Shown here: positions 1 through 7,959 of the stretch, piece by piece | Layout: the number at the start of each line of letters is the position of its first letter | How positions within the stretch are numbered: the first letter of the stretch is position 1 | Source of the DNA: an uncultured bacterium | GTDB lineage: Bacteria > Bacteroidota > Bacteroidia > Bacteroidales > Bacteroidaceae | Direction: 5' to 3' | Length of the DNA: 52,518 bases | Assembly: GCA_905214795.1 (NCBI GenBank) | Contig: CAJMNM010000021.1 | Location: 1-52,518 of the forward strand | Made by a program: the position numbers and the translations under genes | The notes under the pieces: generated by a model | Told to the model about the DNA's origin: nothing | The model's database searches: none | Seen by the model: only the letters and a program-made list of their open reading frames with translations

Positions 1-1
1 C

Positions 2-979
2 AATTATTATAATTCATCATATTATAATAGCTACTATAATTATCTGTACGGATACGGTACCAGTGGTTCTAACTATTATGAAAACTTCCTTGACCCGGAT
101 TCTTACGTTAAACTATTCGGTGTTTCGTTAGGATGGGGAAAACGTTTGAGATGGCCTGATGACTATTTTACGTTATCTGCGGACTTGGCTTACCAACGCT
201 ACATGCTTAAAAATTGGGATTACTTCTTGATTTCAAGCGGTTCTTGCAACAATATTGTTCTGAGCCTTACCTTGTCAAGAAACTCAACAGACAACCCTAT
301 CTATCCACGTCACGGATCAGAATTCACCCTTTCTGCATCACTGACTCCACCTTATTCTTTATTCGACAATATAGACTACAAGAATTTAGGTAACAACTAT
401 CAAAGTTCCAGCTACCAAAAAGAGTTGCAGAAAAAATATAAATGGATTGAATATCACAAATGGAAATTCAAAAGTAAGAGTTACCTCGCACTATCCAGAA
501 AAGCCAAATGTCCGGTTCTCATGGCACGTGTAGAGTTTGGTATACTTGGTGCATACAATAAGTACAAACAATCTCCATTCGAAACATTCTTTGTAGGTGG
601 AGACGGTATGTCCGGCTACTCTACGACCTATGCGACAGAAACAATCGGTTTACGCGGTTATGACAATGGTGCTTTGACACCAAACGGATATACCGGTTAC
701 GCTTACGACCGTTTTACTTTGGAATTACGCTATCCACTCATGCTGCAAGGTTCAACCAATATCTATGCACTGACCTTTGTTGAAGGTGGTAACGCTTGGA
801 ACAGCGTCAAAGACTTCAATCCGTTTGACATGAAACGTTCAGCCGGTGTCGGTGTACGTATTTTCTTGCCTATGGTCGGTCTTTTAGGTATAGACTGGGC
901 TTATGGTTTCGATGACGTTTTCGGCAGCAAACAATATGGTGGTAGCCAGTTCCACTTTATCCTAGGACAAGAATTCTAA
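2..979 (+). CDS. bamA: BamA C-terminal beta-barrel (5'-truncated by window edge)
   Basis: The frame is open from the first bases of the window, so this is the 3' part of a longer gene. The visible protein is rich in aromatic, alternating beta-strand sequence. It contains GFG/GRGY-like barrel turns such as 'GLRGYDNGALTP' near 650-690 and ends in a C-terminal phenylalanine (GQEF), the usual signal recognised by the barrel assembly machinery. This matches the Omp85/BamA barrel, which inserts outer-membrane proteins. The position directly upstream of Skp/OmpH-like chaperone genes is the classical bamA-skp order and supports BamA over another Omp85 member. The POTRA domains lie outside the window. 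Confidence 0.85.
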   Translation, partial: NYYNSSYYNSYYNYLYGYGTSGSNYYENFLDPDSYVKLFGVSLGWGKRLRWPDDYFTLSADLAYQRYMLKNWDYFLISSGSCNNIVLSLTLSRNSTDNPIYPRHGSEFTLSASLTPPYSLFDNIDYKNLGNNYQSSSYQKELQKKYKWIEYHKWKFKSKSYLALSRKAKCPVLMARVEFGILGAYNKYKQSPFETFFVGGDGMSGYSTTYATETIGLRGYDNGALTPNGYTGYAYDRFTLELRYPLMLQGSTNIYALTFVEGGNAWNSVKDFNPFDMKRSAGVGVRIFLPMVGLLGIDWAYGFDDVFGSKQYGGSQFHFILGQEF

Positions 980-997
980 CCATTAATACTTGAAACG

Positions 998-1513
998 ATG
1001 AAAAGAATATTAAGTTTATTGTGTCTGCTTATCGCATTAAGCGCACAGATGTCAGCGCAAAAGTTTGCCTTGATAGACATGGAATATATTCTGAAAAATA
1101 TTCCGGCCTACGAACGCGCCAATGAACAGTTAAACCAAGTTTCAAAGAAATGGCAAGCTGAAGTGGACGCGGTAACAGACGAAGCGCAAACACTTTACAA
1201 GAATTATCAAAGTGAAGCCGTTTTCCTGAGTGCTGAACAAAAAACCAAAAAGGAAGAAGAAATCGTTGCCAAAGAAAAAGAAGCCGCAGAACTGAAGAAA
1301 AAATATTTCGCACCTGATGGTGAATTGTTTAAAAAACGCCAAAGCTTAATGGCTCCGATACAGGACGAAATATATAATGCCGTAAAAGACATATCAGAAA
1401 GTAAAGGTTATTCACTTATATTGGATAGAGCATCTGATACAGGTATCATTTTTGCATCTCCCAAAATTGATATAAGCAATGAAGTTCTTTCAAAATTAGG
1501 ATATTCCAATTAA
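998..1513 (+). CDS. OmpH/Skp-family periplasmic chaperone (copy 1)
   Basis: A protein of 171 residues with an N-terminal signal peptide of about 20 residues ending near 'MSAQ'. A long charged coiled-coil follows (about residues 35-110, rich in Lys, Glu, Gln and Ala), then a short C-terminal alpha/beta segment. This is the Skp (OmpH) plan: a trimer whose coiled-coil tentacles hold unfolded outer-membrane proteins in the periplasm. It begins 18 bases after bamA and is probably co-transcribed with it. It is the first of three consecutive OmpH-like genes. Confidence 0.9.
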   Translation: MKRILSLLCLLIALSAQMSAQKFALIDMEYILKNIPAYERANEQLNQVSKKWQAEVDAVTDEAQTLYKNYQSEAVFLSAEQKTKKEEEIVAKEKEAAELKKKYFAPDGELFKKRQSLMAPIQDEIYNAVKDISESKGYSLILDRASDTGIIFASPKIDISNEVLSKLGYSN

Positions 1514-1519
1514 CATTAC

Positions 1520-1527
1520 TACATTTG
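1520..1527 (+). promoter_or_regulatory. Candidate -7 box before second OmpH gene
   Basis: TACATTTG fits the Bacteroidetes -7 consensus TAnnTTTG and lies 38 bases before the start codon at 1565. No convincing TTTG -33 element is visible at the right distance, so it may be only a weak internal promoter. Confidence 0.3.
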
Positions 1528-1564
1528 CAAAAAATAGAAACATATTAAATCATAATAAAACAAA

Positions 1565-2062
1565 ATGAAAAAGTTAATTTTATTGTTCCTGCTTGTCATT
1601 CCAGCAAGCCTTTTTGCCCAAAAATTTGGTCACTTTAATTCTGCCGACATTATTCAACTCATGCCGGAATATACTACAGCACAAAACGAAATCCAAACGC
1701 TGCAGAAACAATATGAAGATGATTTGAAACGCATGCAGGATGAACTCAACAAGAAGTCTGCTGAATATGAAAAAGAAAAAGCAAATTTGTTAGACAACGT
1801 AAGACAACGCCGTGAAACAGAATTGCAAGATCTTTACTCAAGAATACAGCAAAGCTATCAAGACAATCAGCAAGCTTTACAGCAAGCTTCACAACAGAAA
1901 ATGCAGGCTATCTCAGACAAAATGCTTAATGCCATTAAAGAAATCGGTGTAGAAGGTAACTTCGTTTACATCATGGATACATCTGCCGGCATACCTTACA
2001 TCAGCACTACTTTAAGTACAGACGTTACAGCTCAGATTAAACAGAAACTGGGATTGAAATAA
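1565..2062 (+). CDS. OmpH/Skp-family periplasmic chaperone (copy 2)
   Basis: 165 residues. A signal peptide (MKKLILLFLLVIPASLFAQ) is followed by 'KFGHFNSADIIQLMPEY', the conserved OmpH N-terminal strand, and by a Gln/Glu-rich coiled-coil over about residues 40-120. The C-terminal part (NFVYIMDTSAGIPYIS) folds back into the body domain. Like its neighbours it should act as a periplasmic holdase for outer-membrane proteins on their way to BamA. It lies 51 bases after copy 1 and is followed by a strong hairpin, so the first transcription unit probably ends here. Confidence 0.9.
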   Translation: MKKLILLFLLVIPASLFAQKFGHFNSADIIQLMPEYTTAQNEIQTLQKQYEDDLKRMQDELNKKSAEYEKEKANLLDNVRQRRETELQDLYSRIQQSYQDNQQALQQASQQKMQAISDKMLNAIKEIGVEGNFVYIMDTSAGIPYISTTLSTDVTAQIKQKLGLK

Positions 2063-2088
2063 GGACCGGTCATAACAAACTCATAAAG

Positions 2089-2147
2089 AAACGAAGTGAA
2101 GAATTTCGTGCCTTTTATAAAGGTAGAAATTCCCAGCTTCGTTTTTT
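2089..2147 (+). terminator. Three-tier nested hairpin terminator
   Basis: Three nested inverted repeats share one axis: AAACGAAG (2089-2096) with CTTCGTTT (2137-2144), GAATTTC (2101-2107) with GAAATTC (2126-2132), and CCTTT/AAAGG (2111-2123). A T-run follows. It separates OmpH copies 2 and 3. Confidence 0.7.
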
Positions 2148-2201
2148 AGTTATTAAATAGTGATCTAACTAAAACAAAAGGCCTTTAAAAAAATTTCTCT
2201 C

Positions 2202-2750
2202 ATGACATATAAACGTTACATTTTATCCGTTTTTCTATGCTGCATGGTTATATGCTTTGCCAAAGCCCAAAATAACCATTTCGGCTATCTCAGCTACAAT
2301 GCTGTTTTTCAGGCTATGCCAGAATATGCAGTATCTCAGCAGAAGCTTAAAGAACTGAAAGCAAAATATGACAAAGAGGCATTACGTGCTGAAACTGAAT
2401 TCCAACGCAAATTCAGTGAATTTCTACAAGGCCAAAAAGATTTTCCGGAAAACATCCTGAAGAAAAGACAGAATGAACTGCAAGAACTACTTGAGGAAAG
2501 TGTGCGTTTCAGAGAAGAAGCGCAAAATCTACTGAAACAAGCAGAACAAGATTTGCAGGCTGATATGCTTTATATACTCAATGAAGCAATCAAAGCAGTA
2601 GGTATTGAGCACGGTTACAATTTTATTATCAATACAGACGGTAATGCATGTCCATTTATTAATCCCTCGAATGGAGAAGATGTAACCAACTTCGTTAAAG
2701 AAAAGCTAAATTTACCTGTTTTACCATCTACAACCCCATCAGCGCAATGA
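2202..2750 (+). CDS. OmpH/Skp-family periplasmic chaperone (copy 3)
   Basis: 182 residues with a signal peptide to about residue 22 (CFAKAQ). The OmpH opening is 'HFGYLSYNAVFQAMPEY', then a coiled-coil at about residues 45-125 and a C-terminal strand region 'YNFIINTDGNACPFINP'. It has a Pro/Ser/Thr-rich tail of about 12 residues not seen in the other two copies. Its stop codon overlaps the start of murI by four bases (ATGA), so the two are translationally coupled. It is separated from copies 1 and 2 by a terminator-like hairpin, which suggests independent control. Confidence 0.88.
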   Translation: MTYKRYILSVFLCCMVICFAKAQNNHFGYLSYNAVFQAMPEYAVSQQKLKELKAKYDKEALRAETEFQRKFSEFLQGQKDFPENILKKRQNELQELLEESVRFREEAQNLLKQAEQDLQADMLYILNEAIKAVGIEHGYNFIINTDGNACPFINPSNGEDVTNFVKEKLNLPVLPSTTPSAQ

Positions 2751-3589
2751 CGACACCTCTTCCCAAAGAACCAGGTCCTATCGGTATCTTTGACTCCGGA
2801 TACGGCGGACTGACCATCTTACATGAGATTAGACAACTCATGCCACAATATGACTATCTCTATTTAGGAGATAATGCACGTACTCCATACGGAACACGTT
2901 CATTTGAAATTGTATATGAATTTACTTTAGAGGCTGTTGAAAAATTATTCAATATGGGGTGTCACCTCGTTATTCTGGCATGCAATACAGCTTCTGCAAA
3001 AGCCCTAAAAAGTATCCAATTAAACGACTTGCCAAGACTTGACCCTTCGAGAAAAGTTCTTGGAGTGATACGCCCTACAGCAGAATGCATAGACAAACTG
3101 ACCCACACGCGTCATGTAGGTGTATTAGCAACTGCAGGAACTATAAAGTCTGAATCATATCCAATTGAAATACACAAACTATATCCGGATATCACAGTAA
3201 CCGGCGAAGCGTGTCCAATGTGGGTTCCATTAGTTGAGAACTATGAATTTGATTCACCTGGTGCGGATTACTTTGTCCAAAAACGTGTAGGCAACCTTCT
3301 ACGTAAAGATCCGGAGATTGATACGATTATTTTAGGTTGCACCCACTACCCGCTGCTTATTAATAAAATTATAAAATACACTCCACGTAACATCAAACTT
3401 GTTCCTCAAGGTGAATACGTTGCATACAGTTTGAAAAGCTACCTGGAAAGACATAAAGAGGTTGATGGGATGTGTACAAAAAAAGGCACCTGCCGTTTCC
3501 TTACAACTGAATCTCCGGAAAAATTTAAAGAATCAGCTTCTGTATTTTTACGCAAAAACATCGAAGCAGAACGAATTACCTTGGAATAG
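2747..3589 (+). CDS. murI: Glutamate racemase MurI
   Basis: 280 residues, the normal family length. It interconverts L- and D-glutamate to supply D-Glu for peptidoglycan. Visible signatures are the N-terminal 'GIFDSGYGGLTIL' substrate loop, the first catalytic cysteine in 'ILACNTASAKAL' (about residue 79) and the second in 'ILGCTHYPLL' (about residue 198). Both cysteines are present, so the two-base racemase mechanism should be intact. The start codon overlaps the stop of the preceding OmpH gene. Coupling envelope chaperones to murI is a fixed neighbourhood that I recognise from Bacteroidales genomes. Confidence 0.95.
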   Translation: MTTPLPKEPGPIGIFDSGYGGLTILHEIRQLMPQYDYLYLGDNARTPYGTRSFEIVYEFTLEAVEKLFNMGCHLVILACNTASAKALKSIQLNDLPRLDPSRKVLGVIRPTAECIDKLTHTRHVGVLATAGTIKSESYPIEIHKLYPDITVTGEACPMWVPLVENYEFDSPGADYFVQKRVGNLLRKDPEIDTIILGCTHYPLLINKIIKYTPRNIKLVPQGEYVAYSLKSYLERHKEVDGMCTKKGTCRFLTTESPEKFKESASVFLRKNIEAERITLE

Positions 3590-3662
3590 ACAAAGCTCTC
3601 GCCCCCCAAAAAACACCACTACTAATAAAATTCACCCTAAAAGTAAAACTTATTATTAAAAG

Positions 3663-3708
3663 ATATAAAAGATGGAGGTATTCAATTGAAAACCTCCATC
3701 TTTTATAT
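3663..3708. terminator. Bidirectional terminator between murI and the permease gene
   Basis: A perfect 17-bp inverted repeat: 3663-3679 (ATATAAAAGATGGAGGT) pairs with 3692-3708. A T-rich run follows on both strands. It lies between the convergent murI and LolC/E-like genes and can serve both. Confidence 0.85.
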
Positions 3709-3733
3709 GTATTATATAACCATAATTCATTTA

Positions 3734-4963
3734 TTAACTTAGAAAACGACGACTCAGATATTTCACCGGATACCAGATAGCCACCATACTGACTATAATC
3801 ACTGTAAAGAATATCAGAACCACATCCAATGCATGGACACTCACTGGATAAGCATCAACCACAAAATGCCCGGATGACTGCCCTAATGCGATGAAACCGT
3901 AATGCTGCTGCAACAAGCACAATACAAGCCCGACTACTATACCGAACAATGCCCCAAAACCGGAAATCATACTTCCCTCATATAAAAAGATACGTGTAAT
4001 CTGACGAGGTCCGGCTCCTATATTACGCAAAGTACATACATCGTCTTTTTTTTCAATGATAAGCATTGAAACTGAACCTATGATATTAAAACAAGCTACC
4101 AATAGAATGAAAGTAAGAAACAGAAAAGCAATCAACTTCTCTACTTTCATAATTCTAAAGACATCATTCTGTTGTTCATAACGGTTCATTATAGAGTACC
4201 CATCTCCCATTATACGAGAAATCTCTTTCTTGACATATTCTTCCGAAGCATTCGGTTTCAATTTAAGTTCCACCCCTGAGATATATCCTTCTTGCCCAAA
4301 AAGATTTTGCGCAAATTTTAATGATGTAATTACATAACTTGCATCATACTTAGCCTGCTTGACAACAAAAACTACTCCAGGAGAATAAAGTTCACTTTCG
4401 GTAAAACCTGTTGTCGGATTGGCCAGATTTATTTTTTCACCCTTCTTTGGAGCGTATATCTGAAGAGGGTCATCAAACGCTGTACCGACTCCTAATTCTG
4501 AAGCTAATTGTATTCCTAGCACACCATATTCCAAAACATCTGCATGTAAAATGAATTCTCCGTCACCATATAATATACTACGAATATCTGTCAGGCTATC
4601 AAAATTATCTTCCACCCCCTTTACGGTCACCATTACCTGCTTATCACCAAGAGAAATCAAAGCCTGATCTTCAAGCGTTCTAGTAAAGACTTCCACCTCA
4701 GGAAGTTTCTTTATCTCATTCCAACGCGGATCATCGGCAGCCATTGTTTTACCCTCATTTGGAATTAATTTCAATTGAGGATCTATTTCTGTAAAAAACG
4801 AAGCTACCAGATCTTGAAAACCATTAAACACAGACATGGTACACACCATTGCCATCGTTGCCAGCGCGACACCACATACCGAAATGGCAGAGATTATATT
4901 AATGGCATGGTGTGACTTCTTTGAGAAGAGATAATGCCGGGCTATATAAAAGGAGAAATTCAT
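3734..4963 (-). CDS. FtsX-like ABC transporter permease (LolC/LolE type)
   Basis: 409 residues. An N-terminal transmembrane segment (about 20-45, 'AINIISAISVCGVALATMAM') is followed by a large extracytoplasmic domain. Three more membrane segments lie near residues 275-400 ('IAFLFLTFILLVACFNIIGS', 'ISGFGALFGIVVGLVLCLL', 'VVLIFFTVIIVSMVAIWYPV'). This is the MacB-PCD plus FtsX layout of the lipoprotein-releasing permeases that hand lipoproteins from the inner membrane to LolA. No LolD ATPase is adjacent, so the partner must be encoded elsewhere. The start overlaps the rbfA stop by four bases (ATGA on the minus strand). It is the last gene of the minus-strand operon. Confidence 0.85.
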   Translation of the reverse strand: MNFSFYIARHYLFSKKSHHAINIISAISVCGVALATMAMVCTMSVFNGFQDLVASFFTEIDPQLKLIPNEGKTMAADDPRWNEIKKLPEVEVFTRTLEDQALISLGDKQVMVTVKGVEDNFDSLTDIRSILYGDGEFILHADVLEYGVLGIQLASELGVGTAFDDPLQIYAPKKGEKINLANPTTGFTESELYSPGVVFVVKQAKYDASYVITSLKFAQNLFGQEGYISGVELKLKPNASEEYVKKEISRIMGDGYSIMNRYEQQNDVFRIMKVEKLIAFLFLTFILLVACFNIIGSVSMLIIEKKDDVCTLRNIGAGPRQITRIFLYEGSMISGFGALFGIVVGLVLCLLQQHYGFIALGQSSGHFVVDAYPVSVHALDVVLIFFTVIIVSMVAIWYPVKYLSRRFLS

Positions 4964-5295
4964 TCTTTCAACAGTTCGTCAATATGCTCCAGATAATCCA
5001 AAGAATCATCCAAAAAGAACTTCAACTCTGGTATAATACGTAGCTGAAAGCGTACACGAGTACCCAGTTCATAACGAATTGCTTTTGAATTGGCATTAAT
5101 ATTAGCTATAATCTCCTTGCTTCGTTCACTGGGAAATACACTCAGATAAACACGACAGATACTTAAATCCGGACTTATACGGCATGCACTCACCGACACC
5201 AGAACACCCTTCATCGCTTTAGTCTGAAGCATAAAGATATCGCTTAATTCTTTCTGAATCAAACGTGCAATTTTATTCTGTCTCGTTGTTTCCAT
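4960..5295 (-). CDS. rbfA: Ribosome-binding factor A
   Basis: 111 residues, the usual size. It shows the RbfA pattern: an N-terminal helix 'ARLIQKELSDIF', then strands around 'VLVSVSACRISPDLSICRVYLSVF' and the C-terminal 'PELKFFLDDSLDYLEHIDELL'. RbfA binds the 30S subunit near helix 1 of 16S rRNA during late maturation and cold adaptation. It lies 8 bases after the methyltransferase gene and is translationally coupled to the permease gene that follows. Confidence 0.93.
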   Translation of the reverse strand: METTRQNKIARLIQKELSDIFMLQTKAMKGVLVSVSACRISPDLSICRVYLSVFPSERSKEIIANINANSKAIRYELGTRVRFQLRIIPELKFFLDDSLDYLEHIDELLKE

Positions 5296-5303
5296 ATCTA
5301 TAT

Positions 5304-5942
5304 CTATTTTTTTCGTATCACCGTCAAACCATCACGCAACGGAAGTATCACCTTCTCCACGCGATCATCAGCGGCAACCAAATCATTAAAAGCCATAATA
5401 CCAAGGGTCTGAGCGTCGTGACGGAGTGATTTCTCTATAACATGACCATCCCACAACGTATTGTCAGCCAAAATATACCCTCCTGGATTAAGTTGACTCA
5501 ACACCATCTCATAATAATCCACATATTTCCGTTTGTCCCCATCCACAAAAGCCATATCAAATTTAACATCCATTTCGGGAACCAAACTCAAAGCATCTCC
5601 TATGATAAAACTGATTTTATCGGCATATGGAGATCCTTCAATCCAAGGACGTGTAAAATCCTCCTGTTCATCATTAATCTCAAATGTATACAAATGAGCA
5701 TCAGGCTCAAGTCCCTCGGCCATACATAATGCAGAATAACCGCTGTATGTTCCTATCTCAAGTACATTACGGGGACGGATCATTCTGACGAACATTTTCA
5801 ACAAACGCCCCTGAAGATGCCCTGAAGCCATACGTGGCCGCAACAATCTGACATGAGTATCACGGTACAAAGCCTTCAAATACGCACCTTCCTCATCAAT
5901 ATGCCCCAATATATACTCGTCTAGAGCATCCGTCTCCTGCAT
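5304..5942 (-). CDS. SAM-dependent O-methyltransferase (class I, COMT-like)
   Basis: 212 residues. Motif I 'VLEIGTYSGYSALCMAEGL' (about residues 60-78) binds S-adenosylmethionine. The acidic 'MAFVDGDKRKYVDYYEM' (about 131-147) and 'GGYILADNTLWDGHV' (about 153-168) carry the Asp and Asn residues that bind divalent metal in catechol-type O-methyltransferases (PF01596). The natural substrate cannot be read from sequence. The gene lies between pyruvate kinase (20-base gap) and rbfA (8-base gap), a conserved housekeeping neighbourhood, so a role in RNA or cofactor modification is as likely as catechol methylation. Confidence 0.85.
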   Translation of the reverse strand: MQETDALDEYILGHIDEEGAYLKALYRDTHVRLLRPRMASGHLQGRLLKMFVRMIRPRNVLEIGTYSGYSALCMAEGLEPDAHLYTFEINDEQEDFTRPWIEGSPYADKISFIIGDALSLVPEMDVKFDMAFVDGDKRKYVDYYEMVLSQLNPGGYILADNTLWDGHVIEKSLRHDAQTLGIMAFNDLVAADDRVEKVILPLRDGLTVIRKK

Positions 5943-5962
5943 ATATACTCCTTATTTATATA

Positions 5963-7423
5963 TCAAAGATATCTGTTACGGTTAGGCAGAACATATTCTA
6001 TTGAATATTTCAACACATCACCGACAACATTAATTTCAAGGAATGAAGTCTTGGTTCCCTGCTTACCTCCACTTAAATAAGCTACCATATCATTTTCTGA
6101 CAATACGCCATCATTCATCAATTTACGCAATGCAGCAAAATAATAAGCCTGTCCGTTAGCCTTCTCTGGCATATATATTGCTTCTACACCATATGAAAGT
6201 GCCAAATGGCGCATTGTCTTTTCTTTATAACATACTGCCAACACAGGATATTTACCTCTGAAAGCAGCCAGACTTCTAGCTGTCAGTCCGCTAAAACTAT
6301 CAGTAATAATCGCACGGATAGGCATCAAAGAAGAAGCATGAACAGCAGATTTGGCAAGGAATGCGGTTACATCTGTATTTTCTGGAGTCAACGGAATCTG
6401 TATATCATTTTCCTCCAACTTATCTTTCTCTGCTTGAGCTGCAATAGTAGCCATCGTGCGTACAGCTTCTACCGGATACTTACCATAAGCTGTCTCACCA
6501 CTCAGCATCAGTGCATCTGTACGATAATAAATAGCATTAGCGATATCGGTTACCTCTGCACGCGTAGGACGAGGATTATTTATCATTGTATGCAACATCT
6601 GCGTAGCAACAATAACCGGTTTTTTAGCCAAAATACATTTCTTTATAAGTATTCTCTGAATACCCGGAATACGTTCCTGAGCTACTTCTATACCCAAATC
6701 ACCGCGGGCAACCATAATACCGTCTGCCACCTCTAGAATCTCATCAATATTATCAACTCCTTCCTGATTCTCTATTTTGGCAATGATTTTTATATCACTT
6801 CCATAAGCATCCAGAATCTGACGGATATCAAGAACATCCTGCTTATTGCGTACAAACGAGTGAGCAATAAAATCAATATCTTTCTCTATTGCATAAAGAA
6901 TGTTATTACGGTCTTTCTCTGTCAACGACGGCAAATTGATACGCACACCCGGCACATTCACACTTTTTCGGTTACCTAATGTCGCATCGTTACATACCTC
7001 ACAATACAAAGCCTCATCATCCTTGCTTTCCACTACAAGTTCAAGCTCTCCGTCGTCTATCAAGATACGCTTACCTACAGACAAATCATGAACGAAATCC
7101 GGATAACTCACGCAAATACAACCACGTGTAGTCTCCTGATCTGGACGTCCCATAATCTTCACCTTATCACCGATTTTATAATCGGTTGAATCATCCGCAT
7201 TCTTTGTAGTTCTTACCTCAGGTCCCTTTGTATCCATCAGTATCGCTATTCGGTTTGACACCTCACGTACATTACTGATCAGTTTCTCAAACCCTTCACG
7301 ACTGGCATGAGCCGTATTCATTCGAACGACATTCATTCCAGCATTAAACAAATCGCGGATGAAATCCACATCACAACGCAAATCCGATATGGACGCCACA
7401 ATTTTCGTTTTCTTTAACATCAT
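5963..7423 (-). CDS. pyk: Pyruvate kinase
   Basis: 486 residues, the normal length for a bacterial enzyme without the extra C-terminal domain. It catalyses phosphoenolpyruvate + ADP to pyruvate + ATP. Recognisable parts are 'TKIVASISDLRCDVDFI' at the N-terminus, 'RMNTAHAS' (the usual RxNFSHG motif, altered), the catalytic lysine in 'IIAKIENQEGVDNIDEI', and 'IMVARGDLGIE' with metal-binding acidic residues. The switch helix 'RPTRAEVTDIANAIYYRTDALMLSGETAYGKYP' region reads YYRTDA where most enzymes have DGTDA. Two adjacent ATG codons (7423 and 7420) make the exact start ambiguous by one residue. It lies 59 bases downstream of aroQ. Confidence 0.93.
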   Translation of the reverse strand: MMLKKTKIVASISDLRCDVDFIRDLFNAGMNVVRMNTAHASREGFEKLISNVREVSNRIAILMDTKGPEVRTTKNADDSTDYKIGDKVKIMGRPDQETTRGCICVSYPDFVHDLSVGKRILIDDGELELVVESKDDEALYCEVCNDATLGNRKSVNVPGVRINLPSLTEKDRNNILYAIEKDIDFIAHSFVRNKQDVLDIRQILDAYGSDIKIIAKIENQEGVDNIDEILEVADGIMVARGDLGIEVAQERIPGIQRILIKKCILAKKPVIVATQMLHTMINNPRPTRAEVTDIANAIYYRTDALMLSGETAYGKYPVEAVRTMATIAAQAEKDKLEENDIQIPLTPENTDVTAFLAKSAVHASSLMPIRAIITDSFSGLTARSLAAFRGKYPVLAVCYKEKTMRHLALSYGVEAIYMPEKANGQAYYFAALRKLMNDGVLSENDMVAYLSGGKQGTKTSFLEINVVGDVLKYSIEYVLPNRNRYL

Positions 7424-7482
7424 AATCTTCCACCTGTGTTATTTTGTTAATACCATATTTTTTATCACTTCAAAATTTTCGT

Positions 7483-7911
7483 TCAAGCCTTCGTGCTTTC
7501 CATCAAAGCTTCTACAGCCAACCGATAAGAATCAAGTCCGAAGCCGCAGATTACCCCTTTACATGCACACGAAATCATAGAACGATGACGAAATTCCTCA
7601 CGCTGATGTACATTACTGATATGTACTTCCACTACAGGAGTTGTAACAGCACGAATAGCATCTTGCAACGCAATAGACGTATGTGTATAAGCACCTGCAT
7701 TTAATACGATTCCGTCATAATCAAATCCTACCTCATGAATCTTATTAATCATTTCACCCTCTACATTACTCTGATAATAAGAAAAAGTTACTGAAGGAAA
7801 TCTTTCCTTCAGTATTTCATAATAATCTTCAAACGATTCAGAACCATAAATACCGGGTTCCCGTTTACCGAGCAGATTGATGTTCGGACCGTTTATTATT
7901 TGAATTTTCAT
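7483..7911 (-). CDS. aroQ: Type II 3-dehydroquinate dehydratase
   Basis: 142 residues, typical for the dodecameric class II enzyme of the shikimate pathway, which converts 3-dehydroquinate to 3-dehydroshikimate. It opens with 'IQIINGPNINLLGKREPGIYG', containing the catalytic tyrosine and the flexible lid arginine. It later shows 'IVLNAGAYTHTSIALQDAI' and 'VEVHISNVHQREEFRHRS' with the active-site histidine. It is the first gene of the minus-strand operon and is divergent from xerD. The two genes share a short promoter region. Confidence 0.95.
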   Translation of the reverse strand: MKIQIINGPNINLLGKREPGIYGSESFEDYYEILKERFPSVTFSYYQSNVEGEMINKIHEVGFDYDGIVLNAGAYTHTSIALQDAIRAVTTPVVEVHISNVHQREEFRHRSMISCACKGVICGFGLDSYRLAVEALMESTKA

Positions 7912-7929
7912 GAATTGTTCCTATCTTTG
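7899..7929 (+). promoter_or_regulatory. Promoter of xerD-like gene
   Basis: TTTG at 7899-7902 and TATCTTTG at 7922-7929 are separated by 19 bases, the Bacteroidetes -33/-7 arrangement. Transcription should begin near 7935, which makes the ATG at 7960 the first usable start and rules out the longer reading frame from 7900. Confidence 0.7.
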
Positions 7930-7941
7930 TATATCTTGTTG

Positions 7942-7949
7942 CAAAAATA
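7942..7949 (-). promoter_or_regulatory. Candidate -7 box of aroQ operon
   Basis: CAAAAATA on the plus strand reads TATTTTTG on the minus strand, fitting TAnnTTTG, 31 bases before the aroQ start codon. No clear -33 element is visible. It would be divergent from the xerD promoter and only about 12 bases away. Confidence 0.45.
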
Positions 7950-7959
7950 CAAAAAAGAT

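Noticed and set aside
6206..6736. Open frame antisense to pyruvate kinase
   Set aside because: It is the shadow of a well-conserved gene; the sense protein carries all family motifs.
7900..7959. Longer N-terminus for XerD starting at 7900
   Set aside because: The -33/-7 promoter lies at 7899-7929, so this part cannot be in the mRNA leader of a normal start; ATG at 7960 is used.
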